Part shown: piece by piece, positions 18,076 through 26,648 of the stretch
How positions within the stretch are numbered: position 1 is the stretch's first letter
How the letters are laid out: every line of letters begins with the position of its first letter
Assembly: GCA_016235265.1 (NCBI GenBank)
Contig: JACRLI010000009.1
Coordinates: forward strand, 1 to 64,000
Direction of reading: 5' to 3'
DNA from: Candidatus Eisenbacteria bacterium
GTDB lineage: Bacteria; Eisenbacteria; RBG-16-71-46; JACRLI01
DNA: 64,000 nucleotides
Translations under genes and position numbers: made by a program
The notes under the pieces: generated by a model
Told to the model about the DNA's origin: nothing
Seen by the model: the letters and a program-made list of their open reading frames with translations, nothing else
Database searches by the model: none

Positions 18076-18465
18076 CTACTTCTGCCCGGTCTTGCCCTCG
18101 GCGCCGCCCTGCGGCTTGACGGGCTTCGCCGTCATGCCCGGCTTGTCCCTGGCGTCACCCGGGTTGGCCGCGGCCTTGATCTCCGCCAGGTTTGCGGCGC
18201 CGTCCTTGTCCGAATCCTTCTCCTCGAGGGCCTCGAACTTGTTCGCGGCGGCCTTGAGGTCCGTGCCATAGGCGTTGAGCAGGGGGTCCGCCTTGGTGAC
18301 CTTCATCCCGGTGTGGCACAGCAGGCACTTGGCCTTGAACTTGGCCGCTTCCGGGTACCTGGCCAGGAAGTCCTTCTGGATCTTGGTGCTGGCGCCGGCG
18401 CCTGCGGCGAGGGCCAGCAGACACGCGGAGGTCAATACCAGGGTAAGGGCGGTACGGAATCGCAT
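18076..18465 (-). CDS. Secreted monohaem protein with EF-hand-like loop
   Basis: The product has 129 residues with a signal peptide (MRFRTALTLVLTSACLLALAAG). One CxxCH motif, CLLCH at residues 47-51, predicts one covalent haem. About 35 residues later lies DSDKDGAANLAEI, a calcium-loop pattern of the EF-hand or dockerin type. This combination recurs in small proteins of multihaem-rich bacteria, with no characterised function I can name. The C-terminal 30 residues are Lys/Gly/Pro-rich. It follows the degenerate receiver gene by 27 bases and probably shares its transcript. Confidence 0.78.
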   Translation of the reverse strand: MRFRTALTLVLTSACLLALAAGAGASTKIQKDFLARYPEAAKFKAKCLLCHTGMKVTKADPLLNAYGTDLKAAANKFEALEEKDSDKDGAANLAEIKAAANPGDARDKPGMTAKPVKPQGGAEGKTGQK

Positions 18466-18492
18466 CCTGCTCCTCCTGCTGTGGAGATGACT

Positions 18493-18870
18493 TCAGGCCA
18501 CCGGGCGCCCGCGGCGTTCCAGGGCGGACTCCACCGCCTCGCGTAGCTCGGCGGCGTCCGCGGGTCGCACCGCGTAGTAAATGGGCCGAAGCTCCTGGAC
18601 CAGCTTCTGGGTGCTCAGGGATTCGTCGGACGCCACCAGCACCAGCGGCACGTCCGGCGCAATGCGGCGAAACAGGTGCAGGACGCCGAGGTCCTGCTCG
18701 CAATCGGCGCGCAGCCCGTAGATGACCACGTCCGGGCGGCGCTGTACGACCTCCTCGAGCAGGGCCCGGCCGTCCGGGCAGGCAACCGGCTCGAAGCCCT
18801 CCTGGCGGAGCACCGTCCCCACCGGGGCCTCCCCGATTTCAAAGGTCTCGCATACGACGACGCGAGGCAA
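18493..18870 (-). CDS. Receiver-like domain protein lacking the phosphoacceptor Asp
   Basis: The product has about 125 residues with a receiver fold pattern: PRVVVCETFEIGEAPVGTVLRQEGFEPVAC, RPDVVIYGLR, VPLVLVASDES. In active receivers the end of the third strand carries the phosphorylated Asp (LLDLR-like); here that position is Gly (IYGLR). The acidic pocket is also weak, so it is probably a phosphorylation-independent pseudo-receiver. No output domain is attached. I chose the TTG at 18870 (GGGGGA upstream, starts the first strand); an ATG at 18951 would add 27 poorly structured residues. It precedes the monohaem gene and is about 590 bases from the NtrC-type regulator gene. Confidence 0.65.
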   Translation of the reverse strand: MPRVVVCETFEIGEAPVGTVLRQEGFEPVACPDGRALLEEVVQRRPDVVIYGLRADCEQDLGVLHLFRRIAPDVPLVLVASDESLSTQKLVQELRPIYYAVRPADAAELREAVESALERRGRPVA

Positions 18871-19458
18871 TTTCCGTCCCCCTGGGGTGCCGCGGTCGAG
18901 CGGCTCGGCCCGCCGGCCATGCGGCGGTTTGTGGTAGACATGAGGTGGCATCTGGGGGCCCGAACTCCCGGCGAGCGGGGCTTGCGGCCCCGCGGTACGC
19001 CATGTGCACCGAAACCGCCGGGTATGCGTCGGGGCGTGGTTCCCGATCCAGCTTCCCCCGTGGCGAGAAGAGACCGCGTCTCAGTCTGCCTTCGCCAGAC
19101 CCCTCTTGGACACCACGCCCCGCCAACCACACGGCTGGAATCGGTATGTCTGGAAAGAAAAGGGGAACCGTCCGAGCCGGCGCCTCCCAATCCACCACCA
19201 CCGCGCGCAACCCGTTGACCCGTGGCGGTTCCCTCGTGATATTCGTCTATGCAATGGACAGGCCGAAGCGTGGCGGCGCGACCGCGCTCTCAGAACGCCA
19301 AGTCTGGCAACCAATTGTGCGGGAATGGGGTGGGCCGGGGGCAGGGCCGGGCGGGCCGGGGCTCGGCCTGTCTCTGTCATGCTGGCAGCAGTCCCTGTAA
19401 TCCTGTCAGGAAAAGCAGGCGATCCGGGGGGCCGGCGCAGCAAATCCCGGCACCGTCT
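18871..19458. other. Long intergenic region without recognised gene
   Basis: This 588-base stretch lies between the start of the pseudo-receiver gene and the stop of the sigma-54 activator gene. Several overlapping short frames exist on both strands with no family resemblance. A TGGCA...TTGTGC string near 19296 looks like sigma-54 DNA but the spacing is one base off. It should contain the promoter of the pseudo-receiver/monohaem pair, which I cannot place. Confidence 0.4.
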
Positions 19459-20814
19459 CTACGAGCGCAGCTCCTCCAGGTCCTTCACCTTGCGGTAGAG
19501 GTTCCGCTCGCTGATTCCCAGGATGCCGGCCGCCTTCTGGCGGTGGCCCTTGCACTCGTCGAGGACCTTCTTGATGTAGCGGCGCTCCACCTCGTCCAGG
19601 GTGGGCAGCCCGTCCGACTCGGCCGCATCGCCGAACGGCGAGGACATGCGCACTCCCATGGGCAGGTGGTCGGGCAGCAGCACGCCGCCGTCACACAGGA
19701 TCAGGGCCCGCTCCACCACGTTTTCCAGCTCGCGCACGTTACCGGGCCACAGGTAGCGGTCCAGCACCGCCGAGGCCTCCGTCGACATCTTCACGTTGCG
19801 CTTGGGGACGATGGAGGAATTGCGGATGAAGTGGTCCGCCATCAGCGGGATGTCCTCGCGCCGGTCGCGCAGGGGAGGGATGGACAGGGAAAACACGTTC
19901 AGCCGGTAGTAGAGGTCCTCGCGGAACGCACCCTCCTTCATCATGGACTCCAGCGAGCGGTTGGTGGCCGCGATCACGCGCACGTCCACCTTGATGTCCA
20001 CCGTGCCGCCCACGCGCCGGAACGTGCCGGTCTCCAGCACGCGCAGCAGCTTGACCTGCAACGGCGGGGTGATCTCGCCGATCTCGTCCAGGAAGATGGT
20101 GCCGCGGTCGGCCACCTCGAAGAGCCCGTGCTTGAGCCGGATGGCGCCGGTGTAGGCACCCTTCTCGTGCCCGAACAGCTCGCTCTGCAGCAGGTTCTCG
20201 TGCAGCGAGGCGCAGTCCACCACCACGAACGGCTGCTTCGAGCGGTGGCTCTGCCGGTGCACCGCGCGCGCCACCAGCTCCTTGCCCACGCCGCTCTCGC
20301 CCCGGATCAGCACCGTGGAGTCCGTCTCGGCCACGCGCGCCACCATGTTCAGCAGTTCGCGGATCTGCGAGGACGAGCCGATGAAGCGCTCGCTGGGCTG
20401 CAGCCGCTCCACTTCGCGCTCCAGCGCGGTGTGGCTGCGCTGCAGGCTCTGGCGCTGCACGGCCTTCTCCAGCACCGCCTCCAGCTCCCCCAGCTTGCAG
20501 GGCTTGGTGAGGAAGTCGTAGGCGCCCTGCTTCATGGCCCGGATGGCCTCCTCCACCGTGCCGTAGGCGGTGAGCATCACCACCTCGGTGGAGGGGGAGG
20601 CTTCCTTGATCTCTGCCAGCAGGTCCAGCCCGCTGCCGTCGGGCATGCGCACGTCGAGCAGCACCAGGTGGAAGGTGTTCTTGCCCAGTTGCTCGCGGGC
20701 CTCGTTCAGGCCGGCGGCTGTCTTCACCGCGTAGCCCGCGCGCGCCAGCTCCTTGGCCAGCAGCTTGCGCAGGGACTCCTCGTCGTCCACCAGCAGCAGG
20801 TTGATCTCAGACAC
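19459..20814 (-). CDS. NtrC-family sigma-54-dependent response regulator
   Basis: The protein has 451 residues. Residues 1-120 are a receiver with phosphoacceptor Asp54 (VLLDVRMPDG) and Lys104. Residues 140-370 are an AAA+ sigma-54 activator domain with Walker A GESGVGKE (162-169), the sigma-54-contacting loop GAYTGA (209-214) and Walker B FLDEIGE. The C-terminus is a Fis-type helix-turn-helix (HRQKAAGILGISERNLYRKVK). It therefore activates sigma-54 promoters after phosphorylation. It overlaps the upstream kinase gene by 8 bases, so the two form a pair. Nearby sigma-54 promoters in front of cytochrome genes (32898-32913 and 39693-39709) make those genes natural targets, by inference. Confidence 0.95.
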   Translation of the reverse strand: MSEINLLLVDDEESLRKLLAKELARAGYAVKTAAGLNEAREQLGKNTFHLVLLDVRMPDGSGLDLLAEIKEASPSTEVVMLTAYGTVEEAIRAMKQGAYDFLTKPCKLGELEAVLEKAVQRQSLQRSHTALEREVERLQPSERFIGSSSQIRELLNMVARVAETDSTVLIRGESGVGKELVARAVHRQSHRSKQPFVVVDCASLHENLLQSELFGHEKGAYTGAIRLKHGLFEVADRGTIFLDEIGEITPPLQVKLLRVLETGTFRRVGGTVDIKVDVRVIAATNRSLESMMKEGAFREDLYYRLNVFSLSIPPLRDRREDIPLMADHFIRNSSIVPKRNVKMSTEASAVLDRYLWPGNVRELENVVERALILCDGGVLLPDHLPMGVRMSSPFGDAAESDGLPTLDEVERRYIKKVLDECKGHRQKAAGILGISERNLYRKVKDLEELRS

Positions 20815-21997
20815 CGTCGCCTCCAGGCCCGGCGACGGGCAGTTCGACCACGAACCGCGCGCCCTCCCCGGGCCGGCTTACCACGTGGATGTTCCCGCCG
20901 TGCCGGACCACGATGCGCTGGGTGATGGAGAGCCCCAGCCCGGTGCCCTGACCCACCGGCTTGGTGGTAAAGAAGGGATCCCAGATGCGGTCCAGGTGCT
21001 CCTGCGAGATGCCCGGCCCGCTGTCCTGGACCTCGAGCACCACGGAGCGGCCCTGCCGCCGGGTGCGCAGCGTGAGCGTGCCCCCGGAGGGCATCGCCTG
21101 CACGGCGTTCATGCACAGGTTCATGCACACGCTCCGGATGCCGCCCTCGCGGGCCCAGATGGTGGGCACGTCGCCGTCCAGTTCCTCCACCGCGTCCACC
21201 CGCTGCTTGCGCATCTGGTAGCGCAGCAGCGCCAGCGTGTCGCGCACCGCCCGGTTGAAGTCCACCCAGCCGGCCGCCACCCGGTAGGGCTGCGCCAGCA
21301 GCAGCAGCTTGTCGGTCGTCTCGTGACAGCGGCGGGCCTCGCGCTCCAGGAGTGTGAGCACCTCGGCCGCCTCGGCGCGCGCCTCCGGGTCCATGCCCGG
21401 CGAGCGGCCCAGCCACCGCTGCAGCGACTCGACCCCGGCCATCACCGAGGCCAGCGGGTTGTTCACCTCGTGGGCCACGCCCGCGGCCAGGATGCCCAGG
21501 CTCGCCAGCCGCTCGCTGTGCGAGAGCTGGCTTTCCAGGCGGCTGCGTTCGCTGATGTCCCGCCACACCTCCACCACGTGGGTCACCTCCCCGGTCTCAT
21601 CGAGCACCGGGTTCATGGTGGCTTCCCAGCGGCGCTGCGCGCCGCTCGCGTCGGGGAGGTTGCGGATCAGCCGGCGCGGCTCCTTGAGCTCCAGCACGTC
21701 GCAGGCGGCGCATTGCGCGCCCTCGCCGGGAGCCTCGGCCTCCGGGCAATTGAGCGCCAGCCGGCAGCGCACCCCGACCACCTGGTCGCGGCGCAGGCCG
21801 AAGGCCTCCAGGTAGCGCCGGTTGGCGGCCACCACGCGGTGCGCCCCGTCCACCACCACCACCGCGTCGCTCAGCGCATCAATGAGCTGCGGGAGGATCT
21901 GGCGGACCTGCTGGGTATCGAACCGCAGCACCATGGGGCTGTCCAGGGGACTGCGCAGCGGTATGGGCTGGCTGGATGAGGAATCGGGCTGGGACAT
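20807..21997 (-). CDS. PAS-domain histidine kinase with cysteine cluster
   Basis: The product has 396 residues without membrane helices, so it is cytoplasmic. A PAS domain (about 36-140) contains Cys78, Cys84, Cys96 and Cys99, the last two as CAAC; this pattern could bind a metal or cluster or form disulfides. The HisKA box is AAGVAHEVNNPLA with phosphorylated His156, followed by ATP-binding boxes CMNLCMNAVQAM, DSGPGI and GTGLGLSITQRI. The start at 21997 follows GAAGGAG closely. It should phosphorylate the NtrC-type regulator encoded just downstream, possibly in response to redox state sensed by the cysteines. Confidence 0.9.
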   Translation of the reverse strand: MSQPDSSSSQPIPLRSPLDSPMVLRFDTQQVRQILPQLIDALSDAVVVVDGAHRVVAANRRYLEAFGLRRDQVVGVRCRLALNCPEAEAPGEGAQCAACDVLELKEPRRLIRNLPDASGAQRRWEATMNPVLDETGEVTHVVEVWRDISERSRLESQLSHSERLASLGILAAGVAHEVNNPLASVMAGVESLQRWLGRSPGMDPEARAEAAEVLTLLEREARRCHETTDKLLLLAQPYRVAAGWVDFNRAVRDTLALLRYQMRKQRVDAVEELDGDVPTIWAREGGIRSVCMNLCMNAVQAMPSGGTLTLRTRRQGRSVVLEVQDSGPGISQEHLDRIWDPFFTTKPVGQGTGLGLSITQRIVVRHGGNIHVVSRPGEGARFVVELPVAGPGGDGV

Positions 21998-22166
21998 GGC
22001 TCCTTCTGGTGGTGCGAGATTGCGGCCTGACAGAATGACAGTAACGCTTTCGAGGGCCATGGGCAACAGCGAAGCAGGTCACGCCCTGCCCCCATGGCAG
22101 GACGACATGACCGATTGGCGTGAACGGTACCCGGGTTCGTGCCCATGCCGGGCGCACAACGGCAGA

Positions 22167-22188
22167 GGGCCCGTCCCGGGACGGGCCC
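22167..22188 (-). terminator. 22-base perfect palindrome, terminator of 42-haem operon
   Basis: GGGCCCGTCCC followed directly by its complement lies 41 bases beyond the stop of the 42-haem gene on the reverse strand. It separates that operon from the two-component pair. Confidence 0.65.
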
Positions 22189-22228
22189 CCCGTGGCTGGC
22201 TGACTCCCCGCCGGATCGGCAGGACTGA

Positions 22229-25200
22229 TCAGGGTTTCTTCGGCGCCGACATCGACGGATCGTGGCACTGGATGCACAGCTCGCGTGTCGGTTCGTGCGT
22301 GAGGAGGTTCTCCTGCTCGCTCGAATGCGGCTGGTGGCAACCGGTGCAGGTGAGCGGCTTGCCCGTGCGCGGGTCCCTGCCGCGGCCGGCGTAGGGGTGC
22401 AGGTGCTTGGACATGTCGCGGTGACATGACATGCACAGGTCCTGTGTCGACTGCGCCAGCAGGCTCCTGGTGTCCGAGGTGTGCGCCGAGTGGCACCGGT
22501 TGCAGCCCTGTTCCAACGCCTTGTGGACGACGCGACCCTGGACCAACTTGCGGCTGTGGCACTGGAAACACAGTTCCTGCCCGGGCCGCAGGAGCAGGTG
22601 CGGCGCGGCCGCCGCGTGCGGGCCGTGGCAGGCCAGGCACTGTCGCCCTTCCCGAACCGGCACGTGCACCAGCGGGTGGTCGAACTGGGCCTTGTTCTGC
22701 TCGTGGCACTTCATGCACAGCTTCGAGCCCGACTCCACCGTCGCGGTGCTGGCCCCCGGCAAGTGACAGGACCCGCACTGTCCGCGCATGAAGGGCATGT
22801 GCAGCGCCGGCCGCAGCAGCCCGCGCTTGGACTTCTCCTGCACATGCGGGTCATGGCAGCCGGTACAGTTGGCCTGTGCCAGGTCCTTGCCCCCGTGCTT
22901 GGCGGCCATGGCCGGGCTCTTCAGGGAATGGCACGTGGCACACAGGGCGTAACCCTTGAGCCGGGCCATGCCTTCATTGTCGGAACCGTGTTCGGCGTGG
23001 CACGTCAGGCACTTGCCCTGCGCCACCGGGGCGTGTGCCGCTCCGTTCCTGATCCTCGCCAGCAGCTGAGAGTGACACGTGCCGCACAGCTCGGGCGGGC
23101 CCTTCTTGAGCAGCCCGGCGCCCGCGCTCTCGTGGGGTTCGTGACAGGCGACGCAGTTGCCGGCCGCCGCGGGCGGGTGGCCGTGCTGCCTGGAGGCGTC
23201 GGCGATCACCGCGGCGTGGCAGGAGACGCACAGCCTCCTCGCGGTGTCCACAAGCAGGCCCTTGCGTTCCGATGCGTGCGGCGTGTGGCACACGGTGCAC
23301 CGTCCCGCCTTCACGGGCGGGTGGATGTGGGCGCCCCTGGTCTTGAGTTCTCCCACCTGGTGACAGTCCGCGCACACCTGCGCGACGGTCCGTCCCAGGG
23401 TTGCGGCTCCTGGCGGCCTGCCCTTGGGGTGGCACGTCTCGCAGTTCCGGTCCGCAAAGGGCGGGTGGACATTGGCGGCCAGCAGCCCGCCGGTCTTCGA
23501 CGAGTGCGGCGCGTGGCAGTTGAGGCACTTCGCCGCGGCCAGCGGGGCGTTGTTGTGCTTCGAGAGCAGCTCCGCGCCGGTCAGGTCGTGGCAGTCGGCG
23601 CACAGGGCCGGCACCGGCTTGCGCAACGATGGGGCGGCCGCGCCCGCATGGGGCTCGTGGCAGGTCGCGCAGTCGCCCGAGGCCACGGGCGCGTGTACCA
23701 CCTCACCCTCCTTGCCGATGGCCGGGTGGCACTTCTTGCACAGGGACTCGGGCTTCGCCGTGAGCAGCTTGGGCTCGGCGCCGCCATGGGGCTCGTGGCA
23801 CGCCGCGCATTGGCCCTGGGCGGCCGCGGTGTGGGCGGAGGCCGTGCCGAGCTTCGCGCCCACGTCCGCATGGCACGAAGTGCACAGGCCGGGCGGCCGC
23901 GATGTCAGCAGCATCCTGGTCTCGCCGCCGTGCGGGCCATGACAGGTGAGGCACTCGCCGTCGCGGGCCGGCGGGTGCGGTACCTTGGCACCCTTCGCCT
24001 GGGCCGGTTCGCGGTGGCACTTCGAGCATAGCTCCGCGCCTTCGGCGCGCATCAGCCTGGGGTGGTCCGATTGATGGGGATCGTGGCACGCCGTGCAGTT
24101 GCCGGAGCGGTATGGCGGGTGGACTTCCTTGCCCGCGAGGGTCTGGTCGAGCCCCGCGTGACACGTGAGGCACAGGGAACGCTCGTCCTTGCGCAACAGG
24201 TGCTTCTCGAACCCGCCGTGGGGCGAGTGGCAGCGCAGGCAGTCCTTTTTCGCCACGGGGGGATGAACCCCCTTTGCGGTGACGCCGGCGACAGGTGCCC
24301 CCGTGGAATCGGTGGGCGCGCTGATCTGCCTGCCCAGGTCCTTGTGGCAGGTGAGGCACATCCCTCCGTCCGCGGTCTTCAGCAGCTTTTCCCGGTCGGA
24401 GCCATGCGATTCATGACAGGCCACGCAGTTGCCGTCGGCGAAGGGGCGGTGGACGACCGGCAGTTTCGCCGACGCGATCACCTCCTCGTGACATGTGCCG
24501 CACAGCGCTGAGGGCTTGTCCTTGAGCAGGGATCCTGAGCTGCCCTTGTGGGGGTCGTGGCATGTGAGGCACGCGCCTTCTGCGGCGGGTGGGTGCGGAT
24601 GCGTTCTGGATTCCAGGCCCTGCTTCTCCGAGTGGCAGGTGTAGCAGAGGTCCGGTACCGCGCTGACGAGCTTCGCCGCGGGCTTGCCGCCGGCCATTTC
24701 GTGGCAGGATTCGCACTGGCCTGCGGCGACAGGCGCGTGGCTGCCGGCGCGCAAGAGCTTGGCCTCGGATGAAGCATGGGCGGTGTGGCAGTCCATGCAC
24801 CCCAGCGTCCCGCGCACCACCCTGGCGTGGGCACCCTCCATGGCCGGCCCCGGATGGCAGCTGAGGCAGTTGGCGTCTCCCGCCGCCTTGAGAAGGGAGG
24901 CCTCGGGGCCGCCGTGCGGCGCGTGACAGGTGCCGCACTCGCCGGCCTTGAACGGAGCGTGCACGTGGGCCGCGCTGACCTGCTCCCCGGCGGCTGCGTG
25001 GCACTTGAAGCAGGTGGCCTGGGGGCCGCCGTCGCGCACCAGGCGCGGGGCATTGGAGGCGTGCGGGTTGTGGCAGGTGCTGCACTGGCCCCTCGCGAAC
25101 GCCTCGTGCTGGTGGGTGGGCGGAGACGACTTCTTCATCGAGGTGTGGCAGTCATAACAGAGATCCGGCTCGGCCTTCTTCAGCACCAGTTTCTGCGAGA

Positions 25201-25441
25201 AGCCGTGGCTGGCGTGGCAGGCGGCACAGTCCTGGCTGGCCACGGGGGCGTGCGTGAACTTCTTGCTCTCGAACTCCTTCCGGGTCTCCTCGTGGCAGTC
25301 ATAGCAGCTGCGGCTCGCGCCGCGCGCGGGTCTTGCTGCCCCCGCGAGGCGCTCTCCGCCGGCCAGCAGCACCAGCCCCGCGGCCAGCACCCCCAGCAGT
25401 GGGAGGCGGCGGGAGACACCGCCGCGGGGCCAGATCGTCAC
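22229..25441 (-). CDS. Secreted 42-haem c-type cytochrome
   Basis: The product has 1070 residues with 42 CxxCH motifs by my count, one haem per 25 residues. A signal sequence at the N-terminus (PLLGVLAAGLVLLAGG) is followed by haem repeats to the end, with no membrane helix. Motifs alternate between a CxxCH-x-PH type (CHAPH, CHDPH, CHEPH) and an LCxxCH type, the doubled-CxxCH pattern, in units of about 45-50 residues. Residues between are rich in Lys, His, Ala and Gly. The GTG start at 25441 overlaps the upstream stop (GTGA). It ends the porin/lipoprotein operon, so an outer-surface or periplasm-spanning electron conduit is likely, in line with other giant multihaem proteins. Haem ligation and structure are not known. 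Confidence 0.93.
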   Translation of the reverse strand: MTIWPRGGVSRRLPLLGVLAAGLVLLAGGERLAGAARPARGASRSCYDCHEETRKEFESKKFTHAPVASQDCAACHASHGFSQKLVLKKAEPDLCYDCHTSMKKSSPPTHQHEAFARGQCSTCHNPHASNAPRLVRDGGPQATCFKCHAAAGEQVSAAHVHAPFKAGECGTCHAPHGGPEASLLKAAGDANCLSCHPGPAMEGAHARVVRGTLGCMDCHTAHASSEAKLLRAGSHAPVAAGQCESCHEMAGGKPAAKLVSAVPDLCYTCHSEKQGLESRTHPHPPAAEGACLTCHDPHKGSSGSLLKDKPSALCGTCHEEVIASAKLPVVHRPFADGNCVACHESHGSDREKLLKTADGGMCLTCHKDLGRQISAPTDSTGAPVAGVTAKGVHPPVAKKDCLRCHSPHGGFEKHLLRKDERSLCLTCHAGLDQTLAGKEVHPPYRSGNCTACHDPHQSDHPRLMRAEGAELCSKCHREPAQAKGAKVPHPPARDGECLTCHGPHGGETRMLLTSRPPGLCTSCHADVGAKLGTASAHTAAAQGQCAACHEPHGGAEPKLLTAKPESLCKKCHPAIGKEGEVVHAPVASGDCATCHEPHAGAAAPSLRKPVPALCADCHDLTGAELLSKHNNAPLAAAKCLNCHAPHSSKTGGLLAANVHPPFADRNCETCHPKGRPPGAATLGRTVAQVCADCHQVGELKTRGAHIHPPVKAGRCTVCHTPHASERKGLLVDTARRLCVSCHAAVIADASRQHGHPPAAAGNCVACHEPHESAGAGLLKKGPPELCGTCHSQLLARIRNGAAHAPVAQGKCLTCHAEHGSDNEGMARLKGYALCATCHSLKSPAMAAKHGGKDLAQANCTGCHDPHVQEKSKRGLLRPALHMPFMRGQCGSCHLPGASTATVESGSKLCMKCHEQNKAQFDHPLVHVPVREGRQCLACHGPHAAAAPHLLLRPGQELCFQCHSRKLVQGRVVHKALEQGCNRCHSAHTSDTRSLLAQSTQDLCMSCHRDMSKHLHPYAGRGRDPRTGKPLTCTGCHQPHSSEQENLLTHEPTRELCIQCHDPSMSAPKKP

Positions 25442-26004
25442 TTGCCCACCCCCCTGGTGGAGGGCTGGGTCGCGCTGCCCGTCGCGGGAGCCACCGTTCC
25501 GCCGGAGGGCGGGAACTTCCGGGTCCCGCCGCCGGCCGGCGCAGCGTCGGAAGTCGTGTCCGAATTCACAATGGGCTCGCGCCCGATGAAGTCGATGCGG
25601 GCCACCTTGAATGCGAGCATCGAGTTCCTCGCGAAGTGAGGCGGCATCTTGAGCATGGCCCAGGTGGTGTCCTGCGGCTTGCCCTTGAGGCGGACGACGA
25701 TCTTGAACGCCGGGTTTCTCGGCTCGGCGGAGCGGCTGATCACCTTGTGACTCTTCATCTCCATGGCGAAGTCGGGAACGTATTCCACCACGGAGGCCGA
25801 GTATTCCGTGTCACCCACGATGAACTTCTGCTTCAGGCGAACCTTCTGCAGGTCCCGGAAATCCTCAAACACCCGGTGCCGGATTCCGAGCGTCACCGAG
25901 TCGAGCTTATGGGCGGGCCTGGCCACAGGAGCCGCAGCCGATGGCGCCACGGACTGGGACAGGGCCAGGCCGATGAGTATCCTCAACCACCCCCAACGCT
26001 TCAT
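25438..26004 (-). CDS. Secreted DUF2155-like protein
   Basis: The product has 188 residues with a signal peptide (MKRWGWLRILIGLALSQSVAPSAAAP). Residues 35-150 form a beta-rich domain (LDSVTLGIRHRVFEDFRDLQKVRLKQKF, TEYSASVVEYVPDFAME, ARNSMLAFKVARIDFIG) that reminds me of DUF2155-type proteins; I am not certain of that match. There are no cysteine pairs, so it carries no c haem. The C-terminal 35 residues are Gly/Pro/Thr-rich. It overlaps the genes on both sides by 4 bases (ATGA and GTGA), which ties it to the lipoproteins and the 42-haem cytochrome. A role in assembly or anchoring is possible but unproven. Confidence 0.72.
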   Translation of the reverse strand: MKRWGWLRILIGLALSQSVAPSAAAPVARPAHKLDSVTLGIRHRVFEDFRDLQKVRLKQKFIVGDTEYSASVVEYVPDFAMEMKSHKVISRSAEPRNPAFKIVVRLKGKPQDTTWAMLKMPPHFARNSMLAFKVARIDFIGREPIVNSDTTSDAAPAGGGTRKFPPSGGTVAPATGSATQPSTRGVGK

Positions 26005-26648
26005 TTCCTGGACCCCCCCTTGCGGACGGCGTTTGCCGTACCGGTAAACTTGCGGAGTTCCTCCACCAGCGAGGCGGCCAGCCCAGCGGAAAGCCGCTGC
26101 ACATCCATCTCCCTGCCCCACCCGAACACCGTTTCCCGGTCCTCGCCGGTCCGGAAGCCCATGGATGCCCATGCGACCCGGCTTGAATCGGCATCGAGCA
26201 ATTTGAGTGCCACTCCCACTGCGGGCAACTCCATGTCGCTCCTGCGCACGGTGCCCTGCTCGAGCACGCTTCCCAGCAGGAGATAGCGCACTTTCAACTT
26301 CCCGGCGAGCTCCCTCGCCTGCGCGTGGGATACGGCACCGGTGCCGCGGATGCCCAACTCCGAGAGCGCCGCCTCCACCTCCCCGGGCTCCACGGTCTGA
26401 CAGAGACCCGAGCGCGTGAGCTCCACGAACAGGATGCGGGTGAACACGTCCCCGGCGTCCACCTTGGGGGTCAGATTCTCCAGCGGAAGGAGTGCCACGC
26501 GGGGCCGATCCCACTCGAGATGGCCCGCCATCACGGCATAGCGGGACGGGCCGGCGCAACCGACCGCCGCGACCAGCGCCATCATTGCCAGCCCCGGCGC
26601 AAGGGCGCGGGCCGCCCGGCCGCGCGAAGCGCCGGCACGCGCGCTCAG
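26001..26648 (-). CDS. CsgG/GNA1162-like lipoprotein (first of two in order of position)
   Basis: The product has about 215 residues with a lipobox AAVGC and a fold like CsgG, GNA1162 or LpoB lipoproteins (RVALLPLENLTP, FTRILFVELTRSGL.QTVEPGEVEAAL, VRYLLLGSVLE). Its start is unusual: CTG at 26648 overlaps the upstream stop (CTGA) with GGGAGG 4 bases before, and gives a normal lipoprotein signal with arginines. The first in-frame ATG, at 26585, would leave only 9 residues before the lipid-modified Cys. It is a diverged copy of the neighbouring 197-residue lipoprotein. Such proteins act at the inner face of the outer membrane in secretion or assembly. Confidence 0.75.
   Translation of the reverse strand: MSARAGASRGRAARALAPGLAMMALVAAVGCAGPSRYAVMAGHLEWDRPRVALLPLENLTPKVDAGDVFTRILFVELTRSGLCQTVEPGEVEAALSELGIRGTGAVSHAQARELAGKLKVRYLLLGSVLEQGTVRRSDMELPAVGVALKLLDADSSRVAWASMGFRTGEDRETVFGWGREMDVQRLSAGLAASLVEELRKFTGTANAVRKGGSRK

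Noticed and set aside
19294..19312. CTGGCAACCAATTGTGC as a sigma-54 promoter upstream of a regulator region.
   Set aside because: The spacing between the -24 and -12 elements is one base too long, and no gene start follows on that strand.
22229..25441. Tandem DNA repeats or a CRISPR-like array, because of the regular recurrence of GTGGCA.
   Set aside because: The regularity comes from repeated haem motifs in protein code; spacers and repeats do not have fixed DNA sequence or length.
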